A stretch of DNA of 64,000 bases, from assembly GCA_002077045.2 (NCBI GenBank), contig KZ111159.1:434001-498000 (forward strand), read 5' to 3'. This document shows positions 21,301 through 30,401 of this stretch, piece after piece (position 1 is the stretch's first letter; the number at the start of each line of letters is the position of its first letter). A program made the position numbers and the translations under genes. The DNA is from Rachicladosporium sp. CCFEE 5018 (Eukaryota > Ascomycota > Dothideomycetes > Cladosporiales > Cladosporiaceae). Below the pieces are notes generated by a model, which had not been told where the DNA came from, searched no databases, and saw nothing but the letters and a program-made list of their open reading frames with translations.

Positions 21301-21712
21301 GGGGCCGAGTGGAGCTATGGGAATTGCGATGGGGCCGCCTTCTAGTCGGGCGGCGAGCGGGGCTAGTTTGCCGCCGCTGTCTTCTAGCTTCTCGTCTGCT
21401 GCCGCTGGGATGGGTGGGCCAGGCAGTCGGCCACCCACGTCCTCAGGCCTCTCTTCCACCTCTGCGGCGGCGATGCTGATGGGCACTAGTCCTGCGCTTA
21501 GCTCTGGCCCGCCCAGCCGCACGGGCACGCCTGCCGGTGCGGCTGGTAGGGTTGTGAGTGAGGGGAGTCGGCCAGGGAGCGGTATGAGTGGTAATGGCAC
21601 GCAGGCTGGGACGCTGGAGGAGTTATTGGGTCCCGCTGGGGCGAAGAAGGGGGGGACGGTGAAGGGTAAGAAGAGAGGGGGTCGGTATGTGGATGTTATG
21701 GCTGGGAAATAG
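15326..21712 (+). CDS. SEC16: COPII coat assembly scaffold Sec16 (interrupted by assembly gap)
   Basis: Sec16 organises ER exit sites by binding Sec23, Sec24, Sec13 and Sec31. As assembled, the frame is 2128 residues including 100 N; removing the duplicated overlap plus gap (393 bp, exactly 131 codons) gives about 1997 residues, so the frame is intact. The N-terminal 950 residues are disordered, first acidic with recurrent DDD/EED clusters, then Pro/Gln/Ser-rich. The conserved central domain starts about residue 965 with LERWKGHAIFKWG and runs into the helical ACE1-like region that contains the gap. The C-terminus carries the conserved block GEENSFYFDKELGKWVNKK (near residue 1950 as assembled) and a Lys/Gly-rich tail. 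A tandem repeat of about 38 residues containing (E/T)xVDVSSR lies near residues 85-160. No introns were needed. Confidence 0.95.
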   Translation: MEPAEDDSPAFPDFGSAFPSPIPAAPSISETPLSLPQSTPSKPIPSAFPSRPSAAEEDDDFFDRYPGATPDKLRRPIAASPDVRRSSISVTETVDVSSRAVGEGERSLQGETRTLVEGETGRRGSIMVVESVDVSSRGTWEEERGIVPGTRTSVEPSGEHEYDVNAGGPVHQEWEADEETAMFAPDESAEAQAAHLEEAMRATLEVQAVITSGKDMADEQARALTSDAEVHPPEEHYEHQGEITELEEALDESTEAPLMDDEEPAPTIESRTATMQEPEEELLEDNSDEENVVSRPPPQPLQPAHAMAERSFTTNFTDLPRANHELKGTSEPRQAPIDEERPAAGDDKTFGDLLDTEEVQIHEAPSNAQATYGDQWPEEEADNDFLDNAPPQLPEQPWSSEGDDDMFGQILGNEPKSQSNGITSHDDVPAEDDLSAAWAAAMDDDEILNEAEIDPKAFFADDDELLDDEPFLMDLAQDEPLRAIPEQARLGRPSYAPANSQNPMQQMSYGAPTTPFLDQTSARSGGTPSTGLFDVYNHAAPVQPQQRPPISTAQSFADKSKGGYQSPYDLPMDVVKPRRRPQQNPQSQSRELPKPPPRTSSFHGAPPVLSPPNSSHGVPGAASPMAARTTPKPDAGFFAELPMASKPRTRPSGAYTPQLSNTPAPPMPNGQHFPSRGGPVQPPQAQTAFGQQPSRPAAPPTPQQQQPQMLGGLRQPGRNPLFPDQPSAYAPQFNETPPTPASGSSYYAPSHMPLAAPAPPTNHFSPAPPPNAAPPAAASRYSPAPAAQPQQQHHQPPTKPVQRQPSVPAAPPPAVNRAHSFVPRTSSPLAQHGRPSQAQYEQPDAYRSMPFSPSSPPTTNGLHLSPQRRESGNTKYTPPSTSAGPQESPYSAPPQRPRTQSPGTVMKTARIGFTPLERPGSTGPPSSMYGSSAPHSTAIKAPVHRRQFSREMSFAVPQDERAQDPLERWKGHAIFKWGPSGAVVTSFPKHMPFYGHGAPTIKCTSGDVKLQDAKDVLPLSDRDVKFPGPLQARSKGKKKELLAWMSGKIEDLERETEGAMLDFSLPPDAKKRVEEKLVLWKLTRIYLEHDGVLEGTPKPEGEVRRILLPNLAQLGQVAELQSPTSATIQPDPIDPQTLAQLRQALFEGQRERAVWLAEEKKLWGHAMLIASTMGPDVWKQIVGSFVRSQVKSVGSDARSLAALYQVFAGSAEDVVDELVPPSARAGFRMISKTEGVATGNPLDGLDQWRETLALVTSNRTPSDAQSLVSLGKLLAGYDRVEAAHACFLFARSLAKHSGADDXXXXXXXXXXXXXXXXXXXXXXXXXXXXXXXXXXQVFAGSAEDVVDELVPPSARAGFRMISKTEGVATGNPLDGLDQWRETLALVTSNRTPSDAQSLVSLGKLLAGYDRVEAAHACFLFARSLAKHSGADDPETHFVLLGGNDSTGDANLDAITLTEIYEYASSLSLPSSAAHYIPHLQAYKLLHGQQLAAYGLKAQAEAYCAHIDGAIRATTRPSGYYHQALAQELINFNAFLSQTPHTGSSGKFFSKPAMDKVSSGVGSWLSKFVAGDEGEGGASGLSSPGQVGTPGEGGPFGGVNGGSGAISRSASGEELYIPMLGNLASPPLSLGTPFQHHAVTGAAGRYAPGAQVTTTSGSRYAPSVPSQFAPSRSSMDSDRSADPPQQFGASLGLPSAEPIRPASARYASYAPASVQSEQQSPQLLGVPGRPAQPERALSDYSVPYASGGSGVESRRGSAFSGISTGSYEPKPLLADQDGFGSYTPPVQPIRPSESPELEVATENPWTQSEDPEGGAGYAPPEAGGGGYEPPAYVPYQPDPDSDDDAAASTKAKPKKRSMLDDQGDDDIISRAAALKSSKPLPPSTSSTSSKSAADAAADAAFRAAAEADAARDARPAAGGKGWLGGWFGGKNKGELGAGGAAAPAGPIRAKLGEENSFYFDKELGKWVNKKAGPEAAAAAAVGTPPPPKGMGSRGPSGAMGIAMGPPSSRAASGASLPPLSSSFSSAAAGMGGPGSRPPTSSGLSSTSAAAMLMGTSPALSSGPPSRTGTPAGAAGRVVSEGSRPGSGMSGNGTQAGTLEELLGPAGAKKGGTVKGKKRGGRYVDVMAGK
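18937..19229 (+). repeat. Left copy of 293-bp perfect repeat flanking N gap
   Basis: The sequence ending directly at the gap is repeated without a visible mismatch at 19330-19622. Both copies lie inside SEC16 and encode the same residues of the central domain. This is the signature of two contigs that overlap but were scaffolded with a placeholder instead of being merged. Confidence 0.95.
19230..19329. other. Assembly gap of exactly 100 N
   Basis: The placeholder sits inside SEC16 between two identical 293-bp sequences. Gap plus one repeat copy is 393 bp, a multiple of three, so deleting it keeps the frame. The true missing length is probably zero. Confidence 0.98.
19330..19622 (+). repeat. 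Right copy of 293-bp perfect repeat flanking N gap
   Basis: Identical to 18937-19229 by direct reading (offset 393). The right contig begins with the same bases that end the left contig. Confidence 0.95.
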
Positions 21713-22278
21713 AAAGGGTTGTAGGATCGGACGGTGTAGGATAGAGCGTATAAAGCTCCTAATACCGCTATACGCGGTGCTGTAACATGTGGCCGTACAG
21801 TCTCTGTCGGAGTCAGGTTGTTTCTGGGTATTGCTCGTCGTGCTTTACAGATCGATTACGGCGTTGCGTCGCTCGCCCAGTTCTGTATATCGAGAGAACT
21901 TGCCTTTTGGTATCTCGCTTTGTGGTTGATGGTCTCAAGATCAAGCGTGCAAGCAAAGGTACGCAGAATACGCACGTGTGTATCGACAGAAAAACTGACT
22001 GAAGCCGGGACGATTTGACCGCAGACTGGGTGTTCATCGCGCCTCATCAGCAGCTACAGACAGACGCTGTGAGCTCATCTGGCATTTAAGTCGTGTGTAG
22101 CTGATAGACTCCTCGCAACTTGCCAAAGCCCGTGTGACCTCGCTGCTCAGTTCCAGGTCTAGTCATCACGCAATGCATCCGATAAGTGCCAAGCAAGCCG
22201 CCCACAGCAACACATGAATGGTATCATAGTCTCCTCGCGTTTCCCTCCTGACTGACTCGTCCGCTCAACGTCGCCACG
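21713..22278. other. Convergent spacer SEC16/RAD23
   Basis: A 566-bp spacer receives the 3' ends of two convergent genes. No protein-like frame and no repeat was seen. Confidence 0.5.
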
Positions 22279-23519
22279 CTACTCCTCCGGCTCATCTGGC
22301 TGATCGAACAAGAAGTTCGCAGCCAGCTCCTCGTTCTTGTCGCACGCGAAGTAAGCCTGGATCACAAGATCTCTCTCGAAACCGAGGCGACATAACTGCA
22401 ACTGAGATTAGCCTATGCCCAGTACATCCCAAGAAATATAGTATATCAGTGTGAACATACCCGCTCAATGGCCTCCCTCTCCTCCTCCGTAACGCTGATC
22501 TGCTGCGCTCCAGGAGGTAACGCCACATCCTCATCCGCGTCCTCCGCCAACAACTGCATGAACTGCTCCGGGTTCTGCGTGATGATCTGCGCCAGCTGCG
22601 GGTTACCCGCCGCAACTTGCTGTAAAATCGGCTCGAGCATTTGCGGCTGCTGCTGCACGACTTGGCGGAGTTGCTGGAATTGCGGGTTGTTGCGAAGGAA
22701 ATCGAGTTGGTTGGCGTCGCCGCCTGCGCCTGCTGCGGGCGTGGCAGCTGCGCCGGAGGCGGGTGTGGAGCGTGCGCCGCCTGTGCCGGCGCGGGCAGCG
22801 GCTTCGAAGAGGTTGACTGGCTCATCGCTCCCTGCCGCCGCAGTCGCCACACCGGCATCTCCCCCAGCAGTCCCCGTCGCCGCCGCAGCAGCAGGTGCCT
22901 CACCTCCTCCACTCAATCCACCCGCAGCGGGCGCAGCAGCAGCAGCCCGTTGCTCCTGCTGCGCACTAGCCGGAATTCCATTCAGCAAGTACTCCACCGC
23001 GCGATCCGGATTATAAAACGCCGCCCGCATAGCCCTATCGATATCCGCCCGCGGGAAACCCATACTCTCCATATTCGCGATCGCCGCGCTCCGCTCCTCG
23101 CCCACAGCAAGCGCACTAGGATCGTCGAAATTCCTCTGTCCACCAGCCACAGGAGCCGCAGGACTAGGCGTCGCAGGTGCAGCGTCACTCGTGCCAGCCG
23201 CGGCAGCAGCAGGTGCAGCCGGCACCGCAGGAGTCGCCGGCTCGGCGACCTTCGCTGGCGTCGCTGGCGGCGCAGCAGCAGCCTTGGGTGGGGGTTTAGG
23301 CTTGGCGATCATGCAGACTATGAAGCCCTTTTCTTCGATTTTGTACGATTCGACCGTGTTGTCATCTTGCAGGATTTTGCCGCTGTAGATCAGCTTCTGA
23401 CTTGAGGGCTCCCAGCCCTTCTCGGCGGAGATTTTGGATTTGAGACTGGCGATTGTGTCGGTTGGTTCGGCGTCGAGGGTGAACTTTTGTTGCTTGAGGT
23501 CTTTGAAAGTGAGCTTCAT
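22279..23519 (-). CDS. RAD23: Rad23-type proteasome shuttle / NER factor
   Basis: Two exons: 23519-22461 and 22395-22279, with a 65-nt intron (22460-22396; GTATGT donor, TTGCAG acceptor, phase 0), giving 391 residues. Rad23 carries ubiquitylated proteins to the proteasome and stabilises Rad4/XPC in nucleotide excision repair. Domains in order: ubiquitin-like domain (1-75), Ala/Pro-rich linker, UBA1 (about 142-182, [12 protein letters not shown]), a second Ala/Gly linker, an XPC-binding STI1-like helix block (about 270-325, Gln-rich), and C-terminal UBA2 (about 345-388, ending DQPDEPEE). The intron splits UBA2: without splicing the protein would stop early at ERVCSH, whereas joining restores the canonical [20 protein letters not shown]. 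The linkers are unusually Ala-rich. Confidence 0.96.
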
Positions 23520-24191
23520 TGTGAGTTGTCAACGTGGGGGTTGTGGTGACGGGGAGGGTAGGGTGTGGACGATGAGGTGGGGGCGGATAGGGTGGTGGTG
23601 CTGAAAGAGACGCAAGTGTACTGCTGATGTGTAGTGTTTGTGATATTGATCAGGCAGCTGGAGGTGCGTGTAAAAGTGTATGTGAAGCTGGGCTGTGATG
23701 TAGTGAAAGTGGCGGTTGCTGCAGGGTTCATTTGCCCTGAGGCAAGATTTCAGGCATCAACATGTCATGGAAAGCGAAGCGATCATGCTCGAGCAAGGTG
23801 AATCTGCATTGCCCTCATCAGCAGCGCCATACGGGCGCGCGATAAGAGGGCTGTGTCTATGCTACATAATACAGATAGTGTATCCTCCTCCTTTTCCCTC
23901 ATCAGACTTCAGCCAGCCAGCAGTCCATACATCATCAGCAGCAGCAGCATGCAATCCCGTTGGTATCACTTCTCAAGCAAAGGCCCCAATCCTACCCCTG
24001 TTCCCATGTCGAAAGACAAAGGAGATATCAAAAACGCCATTCCAACCGTGTCCATGCAGATCTGCGTCTTGTGTGCAGTGAAGTGATGAAGTCCCTGTTA
24101 CCAACATAATGCCCACTTGCTGCTGCCGCTGCTGTAATGCCTACCGTCGTACTAGCCGTTCCAAGTCCGATGAGATGGAAAGAGAAAGAGT
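23520..24191. other. RAD23 upstream region and kinase 3' spacer
   Basis: On the minus strand, the 200 bases before the RAD23 start are almost purine-poor, with repeated CAC/CTC words, typical of a fungal 5' leader. The rest presumably holds the 3' end of the kinase gene. I see no separate gene. Confidence 0.5.
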
Positions 24192-26270
24192 CTACACATG
24201 GAAGTCGCGTCCCCAACCTCCAACCATGAGCTCGAGGTCATCGTCATCGCTATCCTCGCCAGCGACCCGAGGTGCCATCAAAGCAAAGAGATCGTGGTCG
24301 TCCTGGGGTTCCTTGCGCGCACTGTCAAAGTGTCTGCTGTTCGTATTCTTGGTGCCGTTCGCGCGAGCTGGTGTTGACATAGCCATAGTCCTGGGCTTAT
24401 GATCACGCCAGTTGTTGTCGAGAGCCCATGTCTCGGGCACGCTGGGTACAGCCGGCGCGTTTGCAGCAGTATTGTCGGACTCCCTGCGCTCCCAGTTGCG
24501 TGAGTTTGACGATGAAGAACGTAGTCTCGAGGGTCCCAGGGAGTTGCCTTGACGCCAGCTCTCGGAGCGTTCGCGTGTCGGAGACTTGGTCTTCTTCGCG
24601 CTCCCGAAAGTGAAGTTGCTGAACGCATCCGTGTACCTGCTCTTCTGGGGTGGCGTAGGAGAGGCGACAACAGGTGTCGCGACCTCCGGAGCCTGCTTCG
24701 AGCGGCGGAAGCTGCCCAAGACAGCCCACTTATCGAGTAGCGAAGACGAACGCTCCTTCAGTAACGGACGCTCGGCTTTCGGAGGCTGTGGAGTAGCAGC
24801 ACCAGAACCGAGTGGTTCAACAGTGGATTGACGCGGAGTGACGCTGCCACGGCCGTCCTCAATGATCGCAGCGAGCTGAGGTGTACTTGGCTTAGCCGTA
24901 CTCACGCGAGAAATGTCCATGCCAGCATCGAATGATGACCGTCCTTCTTGCGCCAACACCTCGTCCTCATCGTAGAGATCGCTCCAACTCTTGCTGAAAC
25001 CATCCGTAGTGTAAGGTGTGTTCGTCTTGTGGCGGCGCGAGAAGCTGATAGGTAGAGAGCCAACGAGGACTGACGGCGGACGCAGGACGAATGACTTGGC
25101 AGATTTGAAAGACATGCCAAGACCAGAATCGAGGTTCGAAGACAGTGACGACTCGTCAGTGTCGACATACTTGTAGCTGTCCGATTGCTGAGATCCAGGG
25201 AACAAATCCGACTCCTCGTCGCGAATGGTTGACAATTGGCGAGTAGCCTTCTGCGGCGTCTTGAGCAATGCCGCACTCCAGGGGAATGAATCGGTCGCGG
25301 TAGCAGTAGTAATCGAGGGCGTGCGCAGTGGTTCGCGGGCCTTCGTGACCATTTGCACACCATCCGGAGTCTCCGTGCAAAACTCGTCAAGCGACTCATC
25401 ATCAGTAGTGAAACTGACGACCGACTTTAGAGCATCCCGCACAGCGCCGAGTGAACGGTTGGCGGGGTCCAAAGCCAATGAGTGTCTGATAACATTGTAT
25501 GTATCTTGATGCATGTTCGGGAAGATGTCAAACAGGCTCTGACGGTCGTTCGCGAAGTCCGCAAACAGGGGATCCTTCAGCGTAGGCGTGGCAAAGGGGT
25601 TGCGCTGGAAGAGCACATTAAGCAGGACGATACCGACAGCCCAGATGTCCGCCTGGGCAGGAGAATACCCATACCCGAAAACAGAAGCATCGTACTGCTC
25701 GGGTGCCATGTAGCGATCTGACCCGACTGCGAACTCAGTGGACCAGGTCTCTGTAGTAGCCAGACCGAAGTCGCCAAGCTTCATCGAGCCAGAGGATGTC
25801 AAAAAGATGTTCTCGGGCTTAATATCGCGGTGGTAGACGCCGTTGTTGTGCAGGTGGTCAATCGAATCGATGAGCTCAAGCATGAAAGCACGTACATGCT
25901 CGGTCTCAAGAGGTCCCTTGCCAACACGGACGGCTTCGTACAAGTCGCCATTGCTGCACAGCTCCAAAACCATGTACTGATGATCCCTGGTCTCGAAGTT
26001 GTGCACCAAGTTGACGATATTCGCATGTTCCGGCAGCTTGGAGTGGATCGCCAACTCTTCAGAGCGGTCATCGATGGCGACAGTGGCGGGGCATGCGGTG
26101 TTCTCAGTGGCGGAGGGCTTAGTGATGCACTTGATCGCGACGTCGCCACCAGTCAGAGTGTCCCTGGCGGCGAACACCATTCCAAATGAGCCATGGTTGA
26201 GAGGCGAGGTGGTTATGAACCGTTTATCGAGAAGCTTGCCTTGTTCGAAGCCATCTCGCATACAGGCCAT
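24192..26270 (-). CDS. Ser/Thr protein kinase, Ran1/Ksp1-like
   Basis: Single-exon frame of 692 residues from the first in-frame ATG (26270); Met at residue 4 is an alternative. The kinase domain occupies about residues 10-300: glycine loop NHGSFGMVF, VAIK lysine, catalytic VYHRDIKPEN, DFGLA, YMAPEQYD activation/APE segment, and an I/L-rich C-lobe with a Trp-Ala-Val-Gly element. The RFITTSPLNHGSFGMVF start resembles the Ran1/Pat1-Ksp1-Vhs1 group, which links nutrient state to growth, autophagy and meiosis. The 390-residue tail is Ser/Pro/Thr-rich, probably phosphoregulated, and closes with an acidic SDDDDLELMVGGWGRD motif. The position within the Ran1/Ksp1/Sks1 group is not settled. Confidence 0.93.
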   Translation of the reverse strand: MACMRDGFEQGKLLDKRFITTSPLNHGSFGMVFAARDTLTGGDVAIKCITKPSATENTACPATVAIDDRSEELAIHSKLPEHANIVNLVHNFETRDHQYMVLELCSNGDLYEAVRVGKGPLETEHVRAFMLELIDSIDHLHNNGVYHRDIKPENIFLTSSGSMKLGDFGLATTETWSTEFAVGSDRYMAPEQYDASVFGYGYSPAQADIWAVGIVLLNVLFQRNPFATPTLKDPLFADFANDRQSLFDIFPNMHQDTYNVIRHSLALDPANRSLGAVRDALKSVVSFTTDDESLDEFCTETPDGVQMVTKAREPLRTPSITTATATDSFPWSAALLKTPQKATRQLSTIRDEESDLFPGSQQSDSYKYVDTDESSLSSNLDSGLGMSFKSAKSFVLRPPSVLVGSLPISFSRRHKTNTPYTTDGFSKSWSDLYDEDEVLAQEGRSSFDAGMDISRVSTAKPSTPQLAAIIEDGRGSVTPRQSTVEPLGSGAATPQPPKAERPLLKERSSSLLDKWAVLGSFRRSKQAPEVATPVVASPTPPQKSRYTDAFSNFTFGSAKKTKSPTRERSESWRQGNSLGPSRLRSSSSNSRNWERRESDNTAANAPAVPSVPETWALDNNWRDHKPRTMAMSTPARANGTKNTNSRHFDSARKEPQDDHDLFALMAPRVAGEDSDDDDLELMVGGWGRDFHV

Positions 26271-29200
26271 TTGGTGGAAGCGCCGGTGTCGTGGTGGAGA
26301 GAGGGAACGCCACTTCGAAGTCTGCAAAGTGCAGTCGTAGTGTTAAGCTCGTTGGTAAGTCGGATGCCGGGTTGTTGTGTCAACACGAGCAGAAAGTCCT
26401 TGCCAGGTGTGAAAGCAGTCGGTCAAACTTTTGTGTATATGCAGGCAGCAGCACCTTGATGGTGACTCGGTCCGGAGGAAGGTGCCGTCCAGTATAAAGC
26501 AATGTAAATCAAGAAACTCCTCAGGATAATCGTGTACCCGTTATGTGTCCAGTGTCAACTCCTCGTCCGTATGCCAGTTCCCCCAAGATATCGATATGCA
26601 CAGTAATTCGCTTGCTCGCTTCAACTCATCAAAGGTGGAATGCCTCTCAAAGACAGGAAAGGGTAATGAATGTCGTATTGGTCATGAGTACAGTGGGTGA
26701 AGTGTGAGTGTCCAACAAGGGTTGGAAAAGGATGACGTAAGTGCACGTCGAGGATTGGTCGTAAGATGGCAGATAGACCAAGGTTGGGTGAGTGAGAGTC
26801 GTGAGGTCGTGAGGGTATCGGTGTCGTAGTGTTACAAAATTATGGCCGAGTATGTGGCGTGAGAAAGTGAAGAGAGGGTGGTGTGAGTCAGGGTGGCGGC
26901 GCCGGCGGTGGGGTGCCTAGAGCAGCAGCTGCCTTGATGACGATGCAATGGTCTTGTCAAGCATCAAAGACCAGGTGTCGAAGTTATCTGGATGTGTGGT
27001 TGTCGAAGGTCGGATGTTGGCACATCCAAGGTTGTTGACGTGCGTGCTTGCGAGGGCTGTATGACGAAGTGTCTAATCTCGGAGGCAAGCGGGAACTTGG
27101 TCAGGTGTGTGGGCGCTTGAGCTGATGCACGCTGTCCTTGCACCTTGTCACATCAATGGGTCGAGCGAAGTAGAGGTATTAGGTGGTAGATAGGCCGGTT
27201 GTTGTAGAAGTCGTAGGTGTCGCTTGTGTCAGTCGATGGTTGTGAATGTCGCCGAGTGAGCGTAAGGAATGCGGGCGGCTGTGCGAGCTTGCTGAGACAC
27301 AAGCTGGGAAGGAGCGATCAACACAGTGGCTGCTCGGACGTCGGCGGTGGTACCAAACAATCGACAAGGACGTGGTGAGAAACGCAGGTGTAGCAGTAGT
27401 AGTAGGGCGGTGGTATGTGGCAGTCGGAGAGCGGTGTGGCAGATGGTTGCAATGGCAGTAGGTGTGGACGGTGACGGGAGGGACAGCGAGTCGAGCGTCT
27501 TGCAGTAGTGCACCCGCCAGATGTTCCTTGTTTATGAGTGGTCCACTTGTCCCCACTACAACGAGGGCTCGAGCTCGCAACGGCGCTACGCCGGAAACGT
27601 GCTCACTATTCTGGGCCAGATCATGAGGTACACACGCCACCATGAATTACGCTATGAGAACGGGCAAAGAGGACACGCACGCTTAATGCCAACATTCACT
27701 GCCTCCTGATCTCACAAGCGCAAGGCGGCCATAGCACTATACTGTCAGCTGCCCTCGACAAAGGAGCCCGCTCCGAGCCTCGTGCCACCACTGCGTGAGC
27801 CTTTGTTACTCGATTGACCGAGACAGCCGATGTCGGGCAACGGGTACTTGCAACCATTCAAGGCCAAACGCAGCAAAGGGAGCAGTTGCTCGCGAGACTG
27901 TTTCGCACTGCTGACCAGACCCTGAAACATGTCCATCATTAACGCGCGTACTGCTGCGCTTCCTGTCAGAGCTGAGCCTGTCAGCTTTGCTTGGCCCTAG
28001 TGACAGGGAGAGCTCTTTACAATCTGCGAGAGATTGCTGGAACGTTCTGTTTCATAGCTATAGCTTTTGTCCACAGAGAAGCCAGCTGGCTATGTACGTA
28101 TCTGCTATCACGCCTTTGGTTGACGACAATCATCCCCTGGTGCTGCATAGTTTGGTCTGGCTCTCGAAGACCCTGTCCCAGAGAGATTGCTCGAAAGACA
28201 GCTTGGTGGGGCATCGGCTTCAGCGAGCGCTTATCGATGCAGCAATCCGTTTGCTGTGCTCCAATACCTGCCACTCGTCGGGTAGGCAAATTCGCGGTGA
28301 AGGCATCGATATGCGTCAATGTCATGTCCACTGTCCCATTCGCAGAACCCGAAAGACCATTGAGATGCACCTACAGGCCCGGAGTCCGGCAGCAGCAAAT
28401 CGTAGCTTTCCCCACGTAACCTCCATGCACAGCGGGAGTCGCCACGAAGTCAAACACATGCATGCGGGTATGCAGGCGCCGTGGTGCGTTTCTGCCAATG
28501 CACAGTTTCTTGTTGTCTCGAGCTCGGCAAAAGTATCACCGGCGAGCAAAAGACTTCGCGGTCATTGTGCAATTCGACAGTGCGATCTGATGTAACAGCT
28601 GTCCATGGTGCTGTCGTGCGTGATCGGAAAGGAGTTCGATTGTCCTCGATCCTCTGCGCACGTGGCGGAGCGCCAACAAAGAAGCACGGGCTACTCGACT
28701 CTACAGAGTTTCCATCGCCGGGTAGATCGTGAGAAAGACCCGAGCCGTATCCACCGCGTGGTTGTCCGCGACTGTGGTTCCTGGGTCTCAGCTCGAGCCT
28801 GATGAGACTCTGGTCATACTTAATCGCAGTCGCCGAGCATATCAGTTCGAATTTTATCGCCACCGTCGAGTTGATCGTGCCTGCGGAACAGTTGCAAGTC
28901 GAGACCACCGGCTACTCCACCCTAAAGCAGCCAATTTCATTATTACCCGAGCGTCCAGCGGTGTGACATTTCTGCCAACTCCCTCTTCACACATATCGCC
29001 ACTCCTCCATCAACATCGCAACGAGCCACTCACATCCGCAGCTGCCGCAGAGATTTCCGCAATACTGCGTTAAGCATACGCTGACGCGCATTAGCCGGCG
29101 GGTATAGAGAGATTGGCAGAGTCTGGAGCGCAGCGATAGTTGCTTGCGCTAGGGAAGAGGTGCAGTAGACTGCAGTGGTGTTGTGCGACCTGCATGTTGA

Positions 29201-30401
29201 AGATTGCTTCGGGAATCGTGAGGATGGGATGATGCCGAGGGATGCGTTTGTTGACACTTTCACAGCACTCATATGCCAGGAGTCACATTGACGAAGAGCA
29301 CGCACGAGGTACCCCCATCATGTCGTAATGATCGCATATTTCAGACCAAGTACGGGATCAGTCTCCATGGCATGATCCTCCTCAATACAGATCGCGACGG
29401 AGAATTTGCATCTGCTTCACCGCGTGCCGCTGCTTCCCAAATCCACTTCCACACTATTCCACCCGTACCTAATATCATCAACAATACACTACTGTATATT
29501 GACATCCACTCTGCGACCCACTACTGCGCTGGCGGGAATGTGCCACCGCCACAGATGTTGATAAGGGCCAGCCCAAGAAGCGGCGACCTTGCCGCCAGCA
29601 ATGTAGTGGAAGCCATCAGCACAACGTCGCGGTGCTGTGCTTTTTGGCATGACCCTCCTACCCTCCTTCGTAGATGCTCCCATATATCATCAACAAGGCA
29701 GGCTCAATTCCGTGAAAAAGGCAGGACTACCGCACCTGAGGCACCCATGGAATGACCTCGAGATTCACAACGTTGCTTGCACTTGGCCTAGTCACAGAGT
29801 CGAGTGATCACGTTGATTCCGACCATTTTCCGCATTCATAACAACCTGCCATCCTTACTCGACCGGGCAAGGTTTTGGGGAGTGTATGTCGTATGCATCC
29901 TAAGGTCAGACTGATTCGATGTTGCAGAGAGAGTGACGTCCATCGGGCTTCCGGTCATTCGGCTTTCCTCAGACTTCTCGTGCAATGTCCACGCCGAGAC
30001 GCCGTACTAGACTTCATCATCTCGTACACTAGCACACGTCATACGAGCCTGCATACTTACGCTACGTCGCGAGTACGAAATGCTGCTGCACGAGCAGAGT
30101 TCATGGCTATGGACCACGCAACACTGATTTTATTGTAGGAATGCACAGGATGAGGCCGAAGGATTTCCGATTCATCATCACTGCATGTCGCTCGGGATAG
30201 GATGCAATACCGATGCACGAGTGGCGGATAACGCGAAGTGCATCATACTGGGGCCAGAAGTGACTTGCGAGGTATTAAATGGTCCAGCAGCTTCTTCTCT
30301 TGCAGCAAGAGCGCTTTTCATCCTGCTCAGATCCTGCCTCCCATTCCACTCTTGTCTTTATTCGTAGCATCTAGCGACTTCTGCTCACATCGCGATCGGC
30401 A
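26271..30401. other. 4.1 kb region without a supportable gene
   Basis: This is the longest gene-free stretch. The part next to the kinase start (26330-27250) is pyrimidine-rich on the minus strand with CTCAC/CCAAC words and may be a long promoter or 5' leader. From 27500 to 30400 the longest frame is 202 codons (27987-28595) and does not look protein-like: it is Arg/Cys/His/Ser-rich, begins at a TTG and overlaps another frame of equal quality. No terminal repeats, transposase motifs, tRNA or rRNA were seen. Confidence 0.45.

Noticed and set aside
22641..23405. 254-codon plus-strand frame antisense to RAD23
   Set aside because: It arises from the Ala/Pro-rich linkers on the other strand and is Arg/Ser-rich without a domain.
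27987..28595. 202-codon open frame in the large spacer
   Set aside because: It begins at TTG, overlaps another frame of similar quality, and has no domain or regular composition. Chance open frames of this size are expected in GC-rich DNA.
28625..28665. TTCGATT within an imperfect stem, resembling a tRNA T-arm
   Set aside because: No acceptor stem, anticodon arm or A-box could be found around it.
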